A stretch of DNA of 64,000 nucleotides from UBA7434 sp042090785 (GTDB taxonomy: Bacteria > Pseudomonadota > Gammaproteobacteria > Pseudomonadales > UBA7434), in the NCBI GenBank assembly GCA_042090785.1, contig JBELIP010000010.1, forward strand, positions 8,034-72,033, in the 5' to 3' direction. The translations under genes and the position numbers were made by a program. The notes under the pieces were generated by a model. That model searched no databases, was not told the DNA's origin, and saw only the letters and a list, made by a program, of their open reading frames with translations. Each line of letters starts with the position of its first letter. The stretch's first letter is position 1. Shown here piece by piece: positions 16,363 through 25,245 of the stretch.

Positions 16363-16623
16363 TTAGCTGCCGCATTTGCCTTCGCCGCATTTACCTTCTT
16401 CGCCTTTATCTTTGCCGCTATCACTTTCGCCGCATTTTCCCTCGCCACATTTGCCTTCGCCGCATTTGCCTTCGTGATCATCGGCATTAACAATATCGTA
16501 ACCGGCATTGAGTGGCGTAGCAGAAAATGGATTTACATCCGCACTAGCCATAGGTGAAATAGCAGTCGCTAAAAATGCTGCGCCTAAGGCAGCTGTTACT
16601 GGTTTCATTTTAATTTTAGACAT
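16363..16623 (-). CDS. hvfA: HvfA-like RiPP precursor with five EGKCG motifs
   Basis: An 86-residue peptide. Residues 1-28 form a Sec-type signal (KIKMKPVTAALGAAFLATAISPMASA), typical of HvfA/bufferin precursors. A short leader (DVNPFSATPLNAGYDIVNADD) follows. The core has five copies of EGKCG: three in tandem, a spacer (ESDSGKDKGE), then two more. The only cysteines are those of these motifs plus none in the leader. Each motif cysteine is the expected target of the MNIO enzyme. AGGAG lies 7 bases before the ATG. The product is expected to be exported to the periplasm and to bind copper, by analogy with Haemophilus HvfA. Confidence 0.92.
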   Translation of the reverse strand: MSKIKMKPVTAALGAAFLATAISPMASADVNPFSATPLNAGYDIVNADDHEGKCGEGKCGEGKCGESDSGKDKGEEGKCGEGKCGS

Positions 16624-17119
16624 AATTACGCTCCTAATATGATAAATAAATTGTGATAAACCATTTCGTTTTTGTAGCTATAGTTACAGCTAGCATGCTG
16701 GCTACGGTTCAACCCATTAATACCAAACACGAGCTCCAAGCTAACATCGTATCTGTGACAGCAGATATACAGACATACCTCGGCTGCTTTCGTTCAATGT
16801 ATGCAATGAATCATATAACCACCGGTTAATAATGAAAAGCAGAATATGCCAGACGAAAACATTAAAGGGTATAGATGACACAAAAGTAACTTCTCTATGT
16901 GAACTTGAAGCTACAGAGCGGAATATGGCAGATTTTAGAGATTAATTGTGGCTATACATCTCACATGCCATCCAAAAATTTACATTTTAGATGACTTTTA
17001 CAACAACAAAACTATACAGCAACGTGAAAACAGAAAGAAATAGACAGTGATAACTCGTTCGTTTTTATTCACTAGGCCTAATTCACTAGCATCAATCAAC
17101 TAGACTAGGCTCACATGCG
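16624..17119. other. intergenic region upstream of hvfA
   Basis: About 500 bases without a convincing gene. Near hvfA two adjacent imperfect palindromes lie at 16674-16687 (GTAGCTATAGTTAC) and 16688-16703 (AGCTAGCATGCTGGCT), 51-80 bases before the ATG. On the minus strand TTGAAC and TGTAAC with an 18-base spacer overlap them and could be a promoter. A 37-codon plus-strand reading frame at 16832-16945 has no ribosome site and is not called. The left-hand part next to the hydrolase is AT-rich and featureless. Confidence 0.5.
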
Positions 17120-18487
17120 CTAACCAACCAGACTTAACTCAGCGGGTTTTTCATCTTCATCGACAAAAACATCGTCATCGAGTGCTGAATAGCCAAGGGG
17201 TAAATCAAGGTTAAACTCTTCAGATACGCCTTCGCTAGAGGTATCCGACACCTGCTGCTCTTCGGCCAACGATTTTATTGCAAGATCTTTTTCAACAGCC
17301 GATTCTGTGCCTGTCGCTTTACTGTTATCGTCCTGCTCAAGAAGCCAATCAATGGCATCACTAAAAATATCACCAATAGCGGCAGGATCGAGCAGTAAAC
17401 TTAAATGATCATACTTTCGCTTACTGTCACCAATAGTGTCAGCAACAATCATTCTTGCATCGTGAGGACCTAACTCATTAATAAAGGCGCGAACATCGGC
17501 GACGCCAGAATAAATTTTATCAGCCGCCGTAGCAAAGTGTAACGTGGGTGGAATTGGGTGAGCTTGTAAGGCAGCTTGATAATCAAAACCGTCTTCAGAG
17601 TCGCACCAACTATCGCTGCTTATCCAATCGGCATAAACTCTGAACCAATGAGTATTCTCATCGGCCGAACCCAAACGCATACGCGTTGCAGGAAAGGCAT
17701 TATGCCAGTTAACCAACTTCGCCGTTAATGGGTGACAAAAGGCCTTAACAAAGGCATTTGCAATACGATGCTGAGCTTGTAACTTGCGACGCGCTCCAAA
17801 AAATATCATTTGTGTCGCCGTGCGCTCGGACTCTGACATCCGCGCCCAAGCTGCCGAGAGTAAAACGCCACCAAAGCCATGGGCTACCCAAATAGTGGGC
17901 GCAATAGCGGTGGAAAGCGAATAAGCATTGTCGTCTGTCGAGAGCGAGCAATGCTGCGTAGCTGCTCGTAATAATCGAGGGATCGCATCGGTCACAATAT
18001 CATGAACCGTGAGTGATGATGGCTCACCATCACAACCTAAGCTTCGGCCGCGACCACCTAAATCAGCAACAAAGACCTCATAACCTTGTTCGGCAAAATA
18101 ATAAGCCGCGCCCTTGCCTGATTCATGGTAAAAAATCCGTCCGCACTCAACTTCACCATGCAGCATAAATACCCGCTTAGAAGGTGAGCCAGTATCCAAC
18201 AAGGGTTGCAAATGTCGCATATGCAACTGTTCGCCATTGGGCATAGAAACCCATATAGATTCTGTTTTTATGGTCGGCTTATCGTCTAACGGTTCATCAC
18301 TGCTGTATTCGGCGCTATATTCGGAAACTGATGCAGCAATACCGCTATCACTATTTTCTAAATCCTGCTCAACAGGATCAAGTGCAAATGAGAATTGCTC
18401 ATTATCGCCAGTTGTTTGCGTAGATGATTGATTCAATGACATAGCTAACTCAGCATTGGATATTGGTTGTGATTTATTGTTATCCAT
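17120..18487 (-). CDS. alpha/beta-hydrolase-fold protein lacking the nucleophile serine
   Basis: A 455-residue protein. Residues 1-75 are acidic and low complexity; an alpha/beta-hydrolase core follows at about 75-370 (VFMLHGEVECGR, ADLGGRGRS, WVAHGFGGVLLSAAW, and YDHLSLLLDP with the conserved histidine region); an acidic tail ends it. In the nucleophile elbow the usual G-x-S-x-G reads A-H-G-F-G, so the serine position is glycine and ordinary hydrolase activity is doubtful. The first ATG (18487) lies inside hrpA; an ATG at 18442, two bases after the hrpA stop, is an equally good start. No function is assigned beyond the fold. Confidence 0.8.
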   Translation of the reverse strand: MDNNKSQPISNAELAMSLNQSSTQTTGDNEQFSFALDPVEQDLENSDSGIAASVSEYSAEYSSDEPLDDKPTIKTESIWVSMPNGEQLHMRHLQPLLDTGSPSKRVFMLHGEVECGRIFYHESGKGAAYYFAEQGYEVFVADLGGRGRSLGCDGEPSSLTVHDIVTDAIPRLLRAATQHCSLSTDDNAYSLSTAIAPTIWVAHGFGGVLLSAAWARMSESERTATQMIFFGARRKLQAQHRIANAFVKAFCHPLTAKLVNWHNAFPATRMRLGSADENTHWFRVYADWISSDSWCDSEDGFDYQAALQAHPIPPTLHFATAADKIYSGVADVRAFINELGPHDARMIVADTIGDSKRKYDHLSLLLDPAAIGDIFSDAIDWLLEQDDNSKATGTESAVEKDLAIKSLAEEQQVSDTSSEGVSEEFNLDLPLGYSALDDDVFVDEDEKPAELSLVG

Positions 18488-21400
18488 TCTTTCGTCACTC
18501 GCTGTAGCGATACCGGTTTAGGTGTCTTTAATTGTTGAGCAAATAGAGAAACGCGCAACTCTTCAAGTAACCACCGAAAATCCGCAACAGCTTTATCCGA
18601 AAACATGGCTTCAGGATAGTTATATAGCAGAGTTTGAAGAGGTTTTTCGAGAGATGACAACTTTTCACACAATTCAAGGTCTTTTGCGGCCGATCCACTT
18701 AATCTGTCCAAGCGTAGCAGCACGGCATGCAGATAGCGCGGTAGATGCTTAAGACGCTGCAAACCCATTCGCTGCAAAAAGCCTGTATAGATTAAACGCG
18801 CTAACTGAGCATCAATATCGTCACACTGCTTGGCAAAATGCGGGCGACGCTTGGCTAATTGCTCAATAATTTGCTGATAATAATCCAGCGACTCATAAAG
18901 TAGGCTTTCAATCTCTAAAGCTGCAGAGAGAATATTGCCGCCACCCTCCTTAACAGCCTGATCAAACGCTTCTTTAGTCGCAGGCAAGTCGCTATTAAAA
19001 TCATTAAGGCAACACGCGGCAAAAGCGGCTTTAATTAAATCGTCCACTAACACTTCACGACTGCCGCAATGAACAAACGGTAAAATTGCTAACGCATTCT
19101 TACAGCTGCTTTTTTTCAAATAACGAACCTTGTCTTTCATGGCCAACATCATTAACCGAACAATGCCTTCTCGCGAAGCCGACAAAGCCTCGGCTGGCGT
19201 TGCCATTAAATCTAAACTAACAGAATCTACCGCATCAATTAATGCGGGGTATCCTCGTAGCCGGACACCATCTTGCTCATAATCATGACTTGCTTTTAAC
19301 AAGCCAAAATCCCACTGCGTTAATGATTCCTGCCTAAAAGCATCGCTGGCATATTCATTAATACTGACATCTAACTGCTGACGACATTGACTAATAAGCT
19401 CCGACAGCACGCGACCACTGTGCAGCGTTACACCGTTTTTATCATGAATTTCAAAACGCATACGGCAATAATCATCGAGTACCGCCTCACACTGGTCACG
19501 CCACTCAATAGGGTTAATTGTTAATGAATAATAAATAGCAATCTGTTCGGCTAAAGCCTGCGCCAAGGAATGGTTTTCAGCCTGACTCACCGCTATCTTT
19601 AGCTTGGGCAATAAACTATCAACAACTGACGGTACCGGCACAAGCCGCTTGCGTTGCGCCTTAGGCAAGGCCTTTATCATATCGATACATTTATCACGCA
19701 ACATACCTGGCACTAACCAATCAAAGGGGTAAACAGGTAATGCGCCTAAGGCACCCAGAGGAATAATAGCGGTTACGCCATCTTTATTATCACCAGGTTT
19801 AAAGCAGTAGCGTAATGCAAATGATTGGCCAGCAACGTGAAGCGTATCAGGAAACTGCTCAACTAAATTATCACCATCAGTGGTCAGTAAAACATCATCA
19901 CGCTGTAAAAAAAGTTTTTTCTGCTCATCGGGCCCAGCGCGCTCTAACCAAGCTTCTAGACCGTTGCGACTTACGATACCCTCTGGTAGATGACGTTGAT
20001 AAAATGCTGCCAGCACTATTTCATCAACCAATAAATCACGACGTCGCACTTTCTCTTCTAACAAAGTGATGTCAGCAATTAGTTGACAATTATGCTGCCA
20101 AAATAATGCTCGTTTACGGAGCTTTTGGTTAAACTGCTTTTGCTTAGAAAACAAATTACCCGCGGCTAACGCCTGCTGAATAAAAACCTCGCGCGCGGCG
20201 GCGCGGTCAATTTTATCAAAAGCAATAGCTTGACGATTAGCCAGCGTTAAACCATAAAGCGTGCTACTACGAAACGCCATGACCTGCCCGCGCTTAACAT
20301 CCCAGTGCGGCTCACTGTATTCATGCTTAATTAAATGTGGCACTGCAGCAATAACCCATAAAGGATCTATAGCAGCAATAGCGCGCGCATAGACTTTGCG
20401 GGTTTCTACAATTTCGGCCGACATAACCCACTGCGGCGCAGGCTTAAACTGTGAGGAGGCCGGAAACAAAAAGAACTTAAGATGACGCGCCCCTTGGTAC
20501 TCGCCTTTTTTTTCTTTTAAACCAATATTCGATGCCAGACCAGTGAGCAATGCGCGATGTATCTTTTCAATATCTGCCGAACTAAACACTAGCTGATGAA
20601 GATCAACGGGGTTATCGCCCTCTTCTTTTTTAAACCACTCACGATCTTTATGTTTTTTAATCGATTGTTTATTTTTAATGAGCGGCTTTACTGCCAGCAA
20701 TAATTGCCGATGCAAATCACGCCACTCTCGCATTCGCGGATATGACAGATAACTTTTGTTACAAAGCTTACGTAAATGGTTTTGGCTAAGCTCAGTTCGC
20801 CGATCTTCATAATAATGCCAGAGGTTAATCCATGCTAAAAAATCAGAGCGTTTATGCCAAAAACGACGATGCGCTTGGTCGGCTGCTTGCCGCTTATCGG
20901 CCGGCATTTCGCGTGGGTCTTGCACAGCTAAAGCACTCACAATAATTAACACATCATCAATACACTGTTGCTGCAAGGCGGCAAGTAACATGCGACCTAA
21001 ACGAGGGTCAATGGGTAGCCGCGCTAAATCGTTACCAATAGCCGTTAATTTACCCTGTGCATTAAGCGCACCCAATTCTTCTAACGTTTTTAAACCAGAG
21101 CGTATCTGCCGACCATCAGGCTGCTCCATAAATGGAAAGCGTGTAATGTCGCCTATATCTAACGCTTTCATTTGCAACACTACCGCTGCTAGATTCGTTC
21201 TTAGTAATTCGGGCTCGGTAAACTCGGGGCGCGAGTTGAAATCTTCCTGGGTATACAGGCGGTAACACACACCCGGTGCGAGTCGCCCGCAGCGCCCAGC
21301 ACGCTGATTAGCACTGGCTTGCGAGATAGCCTCTAAAGGCAAACGTTGCAACTTACTGCGCGCGCTGTAGCGGCTAATGCGCGCAATACCCGAATCAATA

Positions 21401-22638
21401 ACGTAGCCAATACCTGGCACAGTCACCGATGTTTCTGCCACATTAGTTGCCAGCACCACTCGTCGTCTGGCCGCTGATTGACGGCTTAGCGTAAAAATAC
21501 GCTGCTGTTCTTTTTGGCTTAAACGCGCATACAACGGCAATATTTCAAACTGCGACTCATCGCGCTTTAGGAATTGACTTAAATCGCGAATCTCGCGTTC
21601 GCCAGGTAAAAAGATAAGCACATCACGCGGGCCACCCCTTTTGCCAACGCTGTCGTTTTGCTCTATTTGCGCTAAGGCATTGCGAACGCGTAAATTAAGC
21701 TCTGCGGCACCGCTATCGGCTAGGCTCGCTGAATGCGTTTCTTTATCTTGATCTTTATCGGTATTGGAATCCGCATCTGAAAAAGCCGAGGGGTCTTCTA
21801 AATATTCAATATCTACTGGAAAGCTTCGCCCAGCTATTTCGATAACCGGCGCACCACTAAAATGATTAGCAAAACGCTCAACATCGATAGTAGCGGAAGT
21901 CACAATCAGTTTAAGATCGGGACGCTTGGGCAGTAAGGTTTTTAAATAGCCCAGCAAGAAATCAATATTTAAACTACGCTCGTGCGCCTCGTCAATAATC
22001 AGCGTGTCATAGTCACGCAGGTAGCGGTCACTGGCAATGGCTGCTAATAAAATACCATCGGTCATAACCTTAATGCGAGTGCTGTCGTCGTAATTATCGT
22101 TAAAGCGAAAGTGGTAACCCACCGCCTTACCTAGCGGCACTTCTAGCTCGTCGGCAATACGAGCCGCAACGGTACGCGCTGCTAAGCGACGCGGCTGAGT
22201 ATGACCAATTCGGCCCGTAATACCACGACCTAACTCGGCACAAATTTTTGGAATTTGCGTGGTTTTACCCGAGCCAGTCTCACCCGCCACAATCACCACT
22301 TGATGCCCCTGAATAGCCTCAGCTAGTTGGTCACGGCAAGCCGCAACCGGCAACGATTCGGGGTATTGAATGCGAGAAAAACTATTTTTACGCAGGACAA
22401 CCGTTTTTAATGAGGCAGTTATTTTATCCAGTAATTGCTGCGCATCTTTTGTAAAAGGCTGACCCTTATCGGCGCGCAATATTATTTTTTGCCATAGATG
22501 ACGCAGCGCGTATTGATCGCTAATCAATACATCGCCTAGCAGCTTCTCAATGGTTTTATGGCAGGCGGGTAATTGCTCTGCCGCAGGTAATTCCGTGATG
22601 GCTAATTCAGTGATGGCTAATTCAATAATCGGATTCAC
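18445..22638 (-). CDS. hrpA: ATP-dependent RNA helicase HrpA
   Basis: A 1397-residue DEAH-box helicase, slightly longer than the 1300 of E. coli HrpA. Walker A is VIVAGETGSGKTTQIPK (about residues 113-130), Walker B is LIIDEAHERSLN, motif III is SATI and motif VI is QRAGRCGRLAPG. The winged-helix/ratchet and OB-type domains follow, then the long HrpA-specific C-terminal region. HrpA rescues stalled ribosomes and processes some mRNAs. It is cytoplasmic. A 50-residue acidic insertion (SDADSNTDKDQDKETHSASL region, about 285-315) sits between the two RecA domains. Its 3' end overlaps the first start of the hydrolase by 43 bases. Confidence 0.96.
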   Translation of the reverse strand: MNPIIELAITELAITELPAAEQLPACHKTIEKLLGDVLISDQYALRHLWQKIILRADKGQPFTKDAQQLLDKITASLKTVVLRKNSFSRIQYPESLPVAACRDQLAEAIQGHQVVIVAGETGSGKTTQIPKICAELGRGITGRIGHTQPRRLAARTVAARIADELEVPLGKAVGYHFRFNDNYDDSTRIKVMTDGILLAAIASDRYLRDYDTLIIDEAHERSLNIDFLLGYLKTLLPKRPDLKLIVTSATIDVERFANHFSGAPVIEIAGRSFPVDIEYLEDPSAFSDADSNTDKDQDKETHSASLADSGAAELNLRVRNALAQIEQNDSVGKRGGPRDVLIFLPGEREIRDLSQFLKRDESQFEILPLYARLSQKEQQRIFTLSRQSAARRRVVLATNVAETSVTVPGIGYVIDSGIARISRYSARSKLQRLPLEAISQASANQRAGRCGRLAPGVCYRLYTQEDFNSRPEFTEPELLRTNLAAVVLQMKALDIGDITRFPFMEQPDGRQIRSGLKTLEELGALNAQGKLTAIGNDLARLPIDPRLGRMLLAALQQQCIDDVLIIVSALAVQDPREMPADKRQAADQAHRRFWHKRSDFLAWINLWHYYEDRRTELSQNHLRKLCNKSYLSYPRMREWRDLHRQLLLAVKPLIKNKQSIKKHKDREWFKKEEGDNPVDLHQLVFSSADIEKIHRALLTGLASNIGLKEKKGEYQGARHLKFFLFPASSQFKPAPQWVMSAEIVETRKVYARAIAAIDPLWVIAAVPHLIKHEYSEPHWDVKRGQVMAFRSSTLYGLTLANRQAIAFDKIDRAAAREVFIQQALAAGNLFSKQKQFNQKLRKRALFWQHNCQLIADITLLEEKVRRRDLLVDEIVLAAFYQRHLPEGIVSRNGLEAWLERAGPDEQKKLFLQRDDVLLTTDGDNLVEQFPDTLHVAGQSFALRYCFKPGDNKDGVTAIIPLGALGALPVYPFDWLVPGMLRDKCIDMIKALPKAQRKRLVPVPSVVDSLLPKLKIAVSQAENHSLAQALAEQIAIYYSLTINPIEWRDQCEAVLDDYCRMRFEIHDKNGVTLHSGRVLSELISQCRQQLDVSINEYASDAFRQESLTQWDFGLLKASHDYEQDGVRLRGYPALIDAVDSVSLDLMATPAEALSASREGIVRLMMLAMKDKVRYLKKSSCKNALAILPFVHCGSREVLVDDLIKAAFAACCLNDFNSDLPATKEAFDQAVKEGGGNILSAALEIESLLYESLDYYQQIIEQLAKRRPHFAKQCDDIDAQLARLIYTGFLQRMGLQRLKHLPRYLHAVLLRLDRLSGSAAKDLELCEKLSSLEKPLQTLLYNYPEAMFSDKAVADFRWLLEELRVSLFAQQLKTPKPVSLQRVTKEWITINHNQYPMLS

Positions 22639-22654
22639 TTACTCAAATAACTTA

Positions 22655-24349
22655 TCATGCACTATTGCTGGCGTCAGCATCACGCAATTCGCGGCGCAGA
22701 ATTTTACCAACATTCGATTTAGGTAAATCGTCAATAAAAGCAACTAAACTCGGCACTTTGTAAGGTGTTAGCTGCGTGCGACAATGGGCAATAACTTCTT
22801 CGCTGGTTAAAGATGGGTCCGACTTAACCACATACACTTTTACTTGCTCACCGGCACGCTCATCGGCAACACCAATAACCGCACATTCTAATACTTTATC
22901 ATGGCTACTGATAACGTTTTCCAACTCATTCGGGTAAACATTAAAGCCCGAGACAATAATCATATCTTTTTTACGGTCGACAAGCTGCGGAAAACCATCT
23001 TCACTAACAACAGCAATATCACCGGTAGCAAACCAACCGTCAGCACTTAATACTTCAGCACTTTTTTCCGGCTGCTGCCAATAGCCTTGCATCACTTGTG
23101 GGCCACGCACACAAAGCTCGCCTTTTTCACCACAAGGCAAGGCGTTGCCTTCGCCATCAATAACTTTTAATTCCGTACTGGGTGCAGTAACACCAATAGA
23201 GCCGAGTTTACGCCCAATTCCACCGGTATTAATCGATACCACTGGTGATGTCTCTGTTAAACCATAACCTTCATTAATTTCAACACCCGTTGTGTCATAC
23301 CAGCGCTGAGCTGCATCGCTGGTTAAAGCCATGCCGCCCGAAAGAGTCATTGATAAATTGGAGAAATCTAAGGCTTTAAAATTTTCATCTGCGCACAAGG
23401 CAACAAATAAGGTGTTTAAACCGTAGAACACGCTAAACGGCCAAGCCGACATGGTTTTCACCATAGACGGCAAGTCACGCGGATTAGCAATCAACAAGCA
23501 GTGTCGCCCTTGGCTAACCAAAAAGGCACATGCTGAGCAGGCGAAAATATGATACAGGGGCAAAGGCAACACAGCGGTTGAGTTAACCTCATCTTCGGGC
23601 CCGCCAAAAGCTTTAAATAACAATTTTTGCTGCGCAATATTAGATAGTAAGCTTCTATGACTCAACATAGCGCCTTTTGATAAGCCTGTTGTGCCGCCGG
23701 TATACTGCAGTAACGCAATATCATCCACTGCGATATTCGGATCTTGAAGCTCACCTTTCTGGCCTAGCTTTAAACAGCCACGTAGTGTTAAGGCATTAGG
23801 AATAGCATACGCCGGCACGGCACGCTTAATATAACGCATAGCAAAATTGATAAAGGTGCGCGATAAGGTACCGTGTAAATCGGCAATCTCGGTGACAATA
23901 ACATGGCGAATGCCGGTTTTAGGAATAACGTCTTGTACTGAGTGCGCAACATTGGCAAGCACCACTAGGGCTTTAGCACCCGAGTCGTTAAATTGATGCA
24001 CTAGCTCACGCTCGGTATACAGTGGATTAGTATTCACCACCACAAGGCCGGCTTTTATTGCGCCGAAAAAAACCACCGGATATTGAATGATATTGGGTAG
24101 TTGAATAGCAAGTCGATCACCCTTTTGCAAATCGGTATGCTGCTGAATATAAACAGCAAAGGCATCAGATAACGCATTAAGCTGCGCAAAATTAATGGAA
24201 TGACCCAAACTGGTAAAAGCAAGATTTTTTGGCTGATCGGCAGCGGTAGCTGTAAGCAACTGCGCCAAATGACTGTCTGTTATTTCATCAATCGTGCTAG
24301 CTATATTAACGCGTTGCTGCAATGCAGAAATGGCTTCACTTATTTGCAC
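22655..24349 (-). CDS. fadD: long-chain fatty-acid-CoA ligase
   Basis: A 564-residue AMP-forming acyl-CoA synthetase, the length of E. coli FadD (561). It activates fatty acids at the inner face of the membrane for beta-oxidation. The AMP-binding P-loop is LLQYTGGTTGLSKGAMLSHR. Further motifs are INEGYGLTETSPVVS, GWFATGDIAVVSEDGF and RKKDMIIVSGFNVYPNE (the FACS signature region), with the catalytic lysine in KSNVGKILRREL. The divergent neighbour is a PhaJ/MaoC hydratase acting on the same pathway intermediates, so shared control by a fatty-acid regulator is plausible, although I see no clear operator. Confidence 0.95.
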   Translation of the reverse strand: MQISEAISALQQRVNIASTIDEITDSHLAQLLTATAADQPKNLAFTSLGHSINFAQLNALSDAFAVYIQQHTDLQKGDRLAIQLPNIIQYPVVFFGAIKAGLVVVNTNPLYTERELVHQFNDSGAKALVVLANVAHSVQDVIPKTGIRHVIVTEIADLHGTLSRTFINFAMRYIKRAVPAYAIPNALTLRGCLKLGQKGELQDPNIAVDDIALLQYTGGTTGLSKGAMLSHRSLLSNIAQQKLLFKAFGGPEDEVNSTAVLPLPLYHIFACSACAFLVSQGRHCLLIANPRDLPSMVKTMSAWPFSVFYGLNTLFVALCADENFKALDFSNLSMTLSGGMALTSDAAQRWYDTTGVEINEGYGLTETSPVVSINTGGIGRKLGSIGVTAPSTELKVIDGEGNALPCGEKGELCVRGPQVMQGYWQQPEKSAEVLSADGWFATGDIAVVSEDGFPQLVDRKKDMIIVSGFNVYPNELENVISSHDKVLECAVIGVADERAGEQVKVYVVKSDPSLTSEEVIAHCRTQLTPYKVPSLVAFIDDLPKSNVGKILRRELRDADASNSA

Positions 24350-24691
24350 ATCAATTACCTTTATTAAGGATTACGAATTACGAATTACTATCCGTTTTAA
24401 TCGGCCAGCTTAGACGAGCTTCGTTCTATCAATTGCTGGATCATTTTTTTTGCCATGTTAGCGTGAACCGCTTCTGCAGGCAATTTAAAGAAAGATAAGC
24501 TAGCAATTCTTTAATAAGCGAACAAATTAAAGCAATAAAAAAACGGTTTATCCAAAGAAATTGGCTACTTTTTGATACTGCTTACTGCGATACTTGAGCC
24601 TGATTGATATAATTAACTTATTGTCATTCTTTTATTAAACCAACGAGTGTCAGTAATAACCCATTAAATAACAAACCAACGAGGATTTTTT
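24350..24691. other. divergent intergenic region fadD / MaoC hydratase
   Basis: 342 bases. TTACGAA is repeated in tandem near 24371-24386. On the minus strand a short frame (24397-24483, from TTG) reads PAEAVHANMAKKMIQQLIE and ends SSSKLAD before a TAA. It looks codon-like but has no good start or ribosome site, and may be the remnant of a lost gene. The rest is AT-rich and presumably carries the two divergent promoters. GAGGA lies just before the GTG of the hydratase gene. Confidence 0.45.
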
Positions 24692-25204
24692 GTGTCCACT
24701 GCTGCCACCCCATCGCTTATTACTAACTATTGCTACGAAGACATTACACTAGACCAAACAGTATCAGTTTCACGCACCATTACTGCTGACGATATCACGC
24801 TGTTTGCCGCCTTATCCGGCGACTTAAACCCCGTTCATCTCGACAGCAGCTATGCTGCCAGCACCGCTTTTGGTAAACCTATAGCTCATGGCATGTTATG
24901 CGGCGCGCTAATCTCTGCCACGGTTGCCATGAATTTTCCTGGCCCAGGCAGCATTTATAGAAGCCAAACCATTAAATTTAGCAAACCGGTTTTTATTAAC
25001 GATGAGTTAACCATTCATATTAGCGTGAAAGAAAAACAAGACCGGCTTAAATTGGTGACATTAAACTGCGTCATTAAAAACCAGCACGGCAAAACGGTTG
25101 CTACTGGGGAGTCAGGCGTTATCGCGCCCAGCGAGAAAGCATCAATAGAAGCGGCAGAACTGCCAACAATCAGCTTAGATGATAAGCCCTATTCAATCGT
25201 CTAG
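24692..25204 (+). CDS. MaoC-family (R)-specific enoyl-CoA hydratase, PhaJ-like
   Basis: A 170-residue single hot-dog protein. The hydratase motif is FAALSGDLNPVHLDSSYA, with the catalytic Asp and His in place, followed by FGKPIAHGMLCGALIS. Enzymes of this type convert trans-2-enoyl-CoA to (R)-3-hydroxyacyl-CoA, feeding polyhydroxyalkanoate synthesis from beta-oxidation. The start is GTG at 24692, with GAGGA 7 bases upstream. The N and C termini (about 20 and 25 residues) extend past the core. It is divergent from fadD, which supports a fatty-acid role. PHA synthesis itself is inference, as no synthase is in the window. Confidence 0.9.
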   Translation: MSTAATPSLITNYCYEDITLDQTVSVSRTITADDITLFAALSGDLNPVHLDSSYAASTAFGKPIAHGMLCGALISATVAMNFPGPGSIYRSQTIKFSKPVFINDELTIHISVKEKQDRLKLVTLNCVIKNQHGKTVATGESGVIAPSEKASIEAAELPTISLDDKPYSIV

Positions 25205-25245
25205 ATTGAATAGGTAAAATCCTACCCTATAGCTTTTCAATAAAA

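Noticed and set aside
16832..16945. 37-residue plus-strand reading frame upstream of hvfA
   Set aside because: No ribosome site, no recognisable similarity, and composition like the surrounding non-coding DNA.
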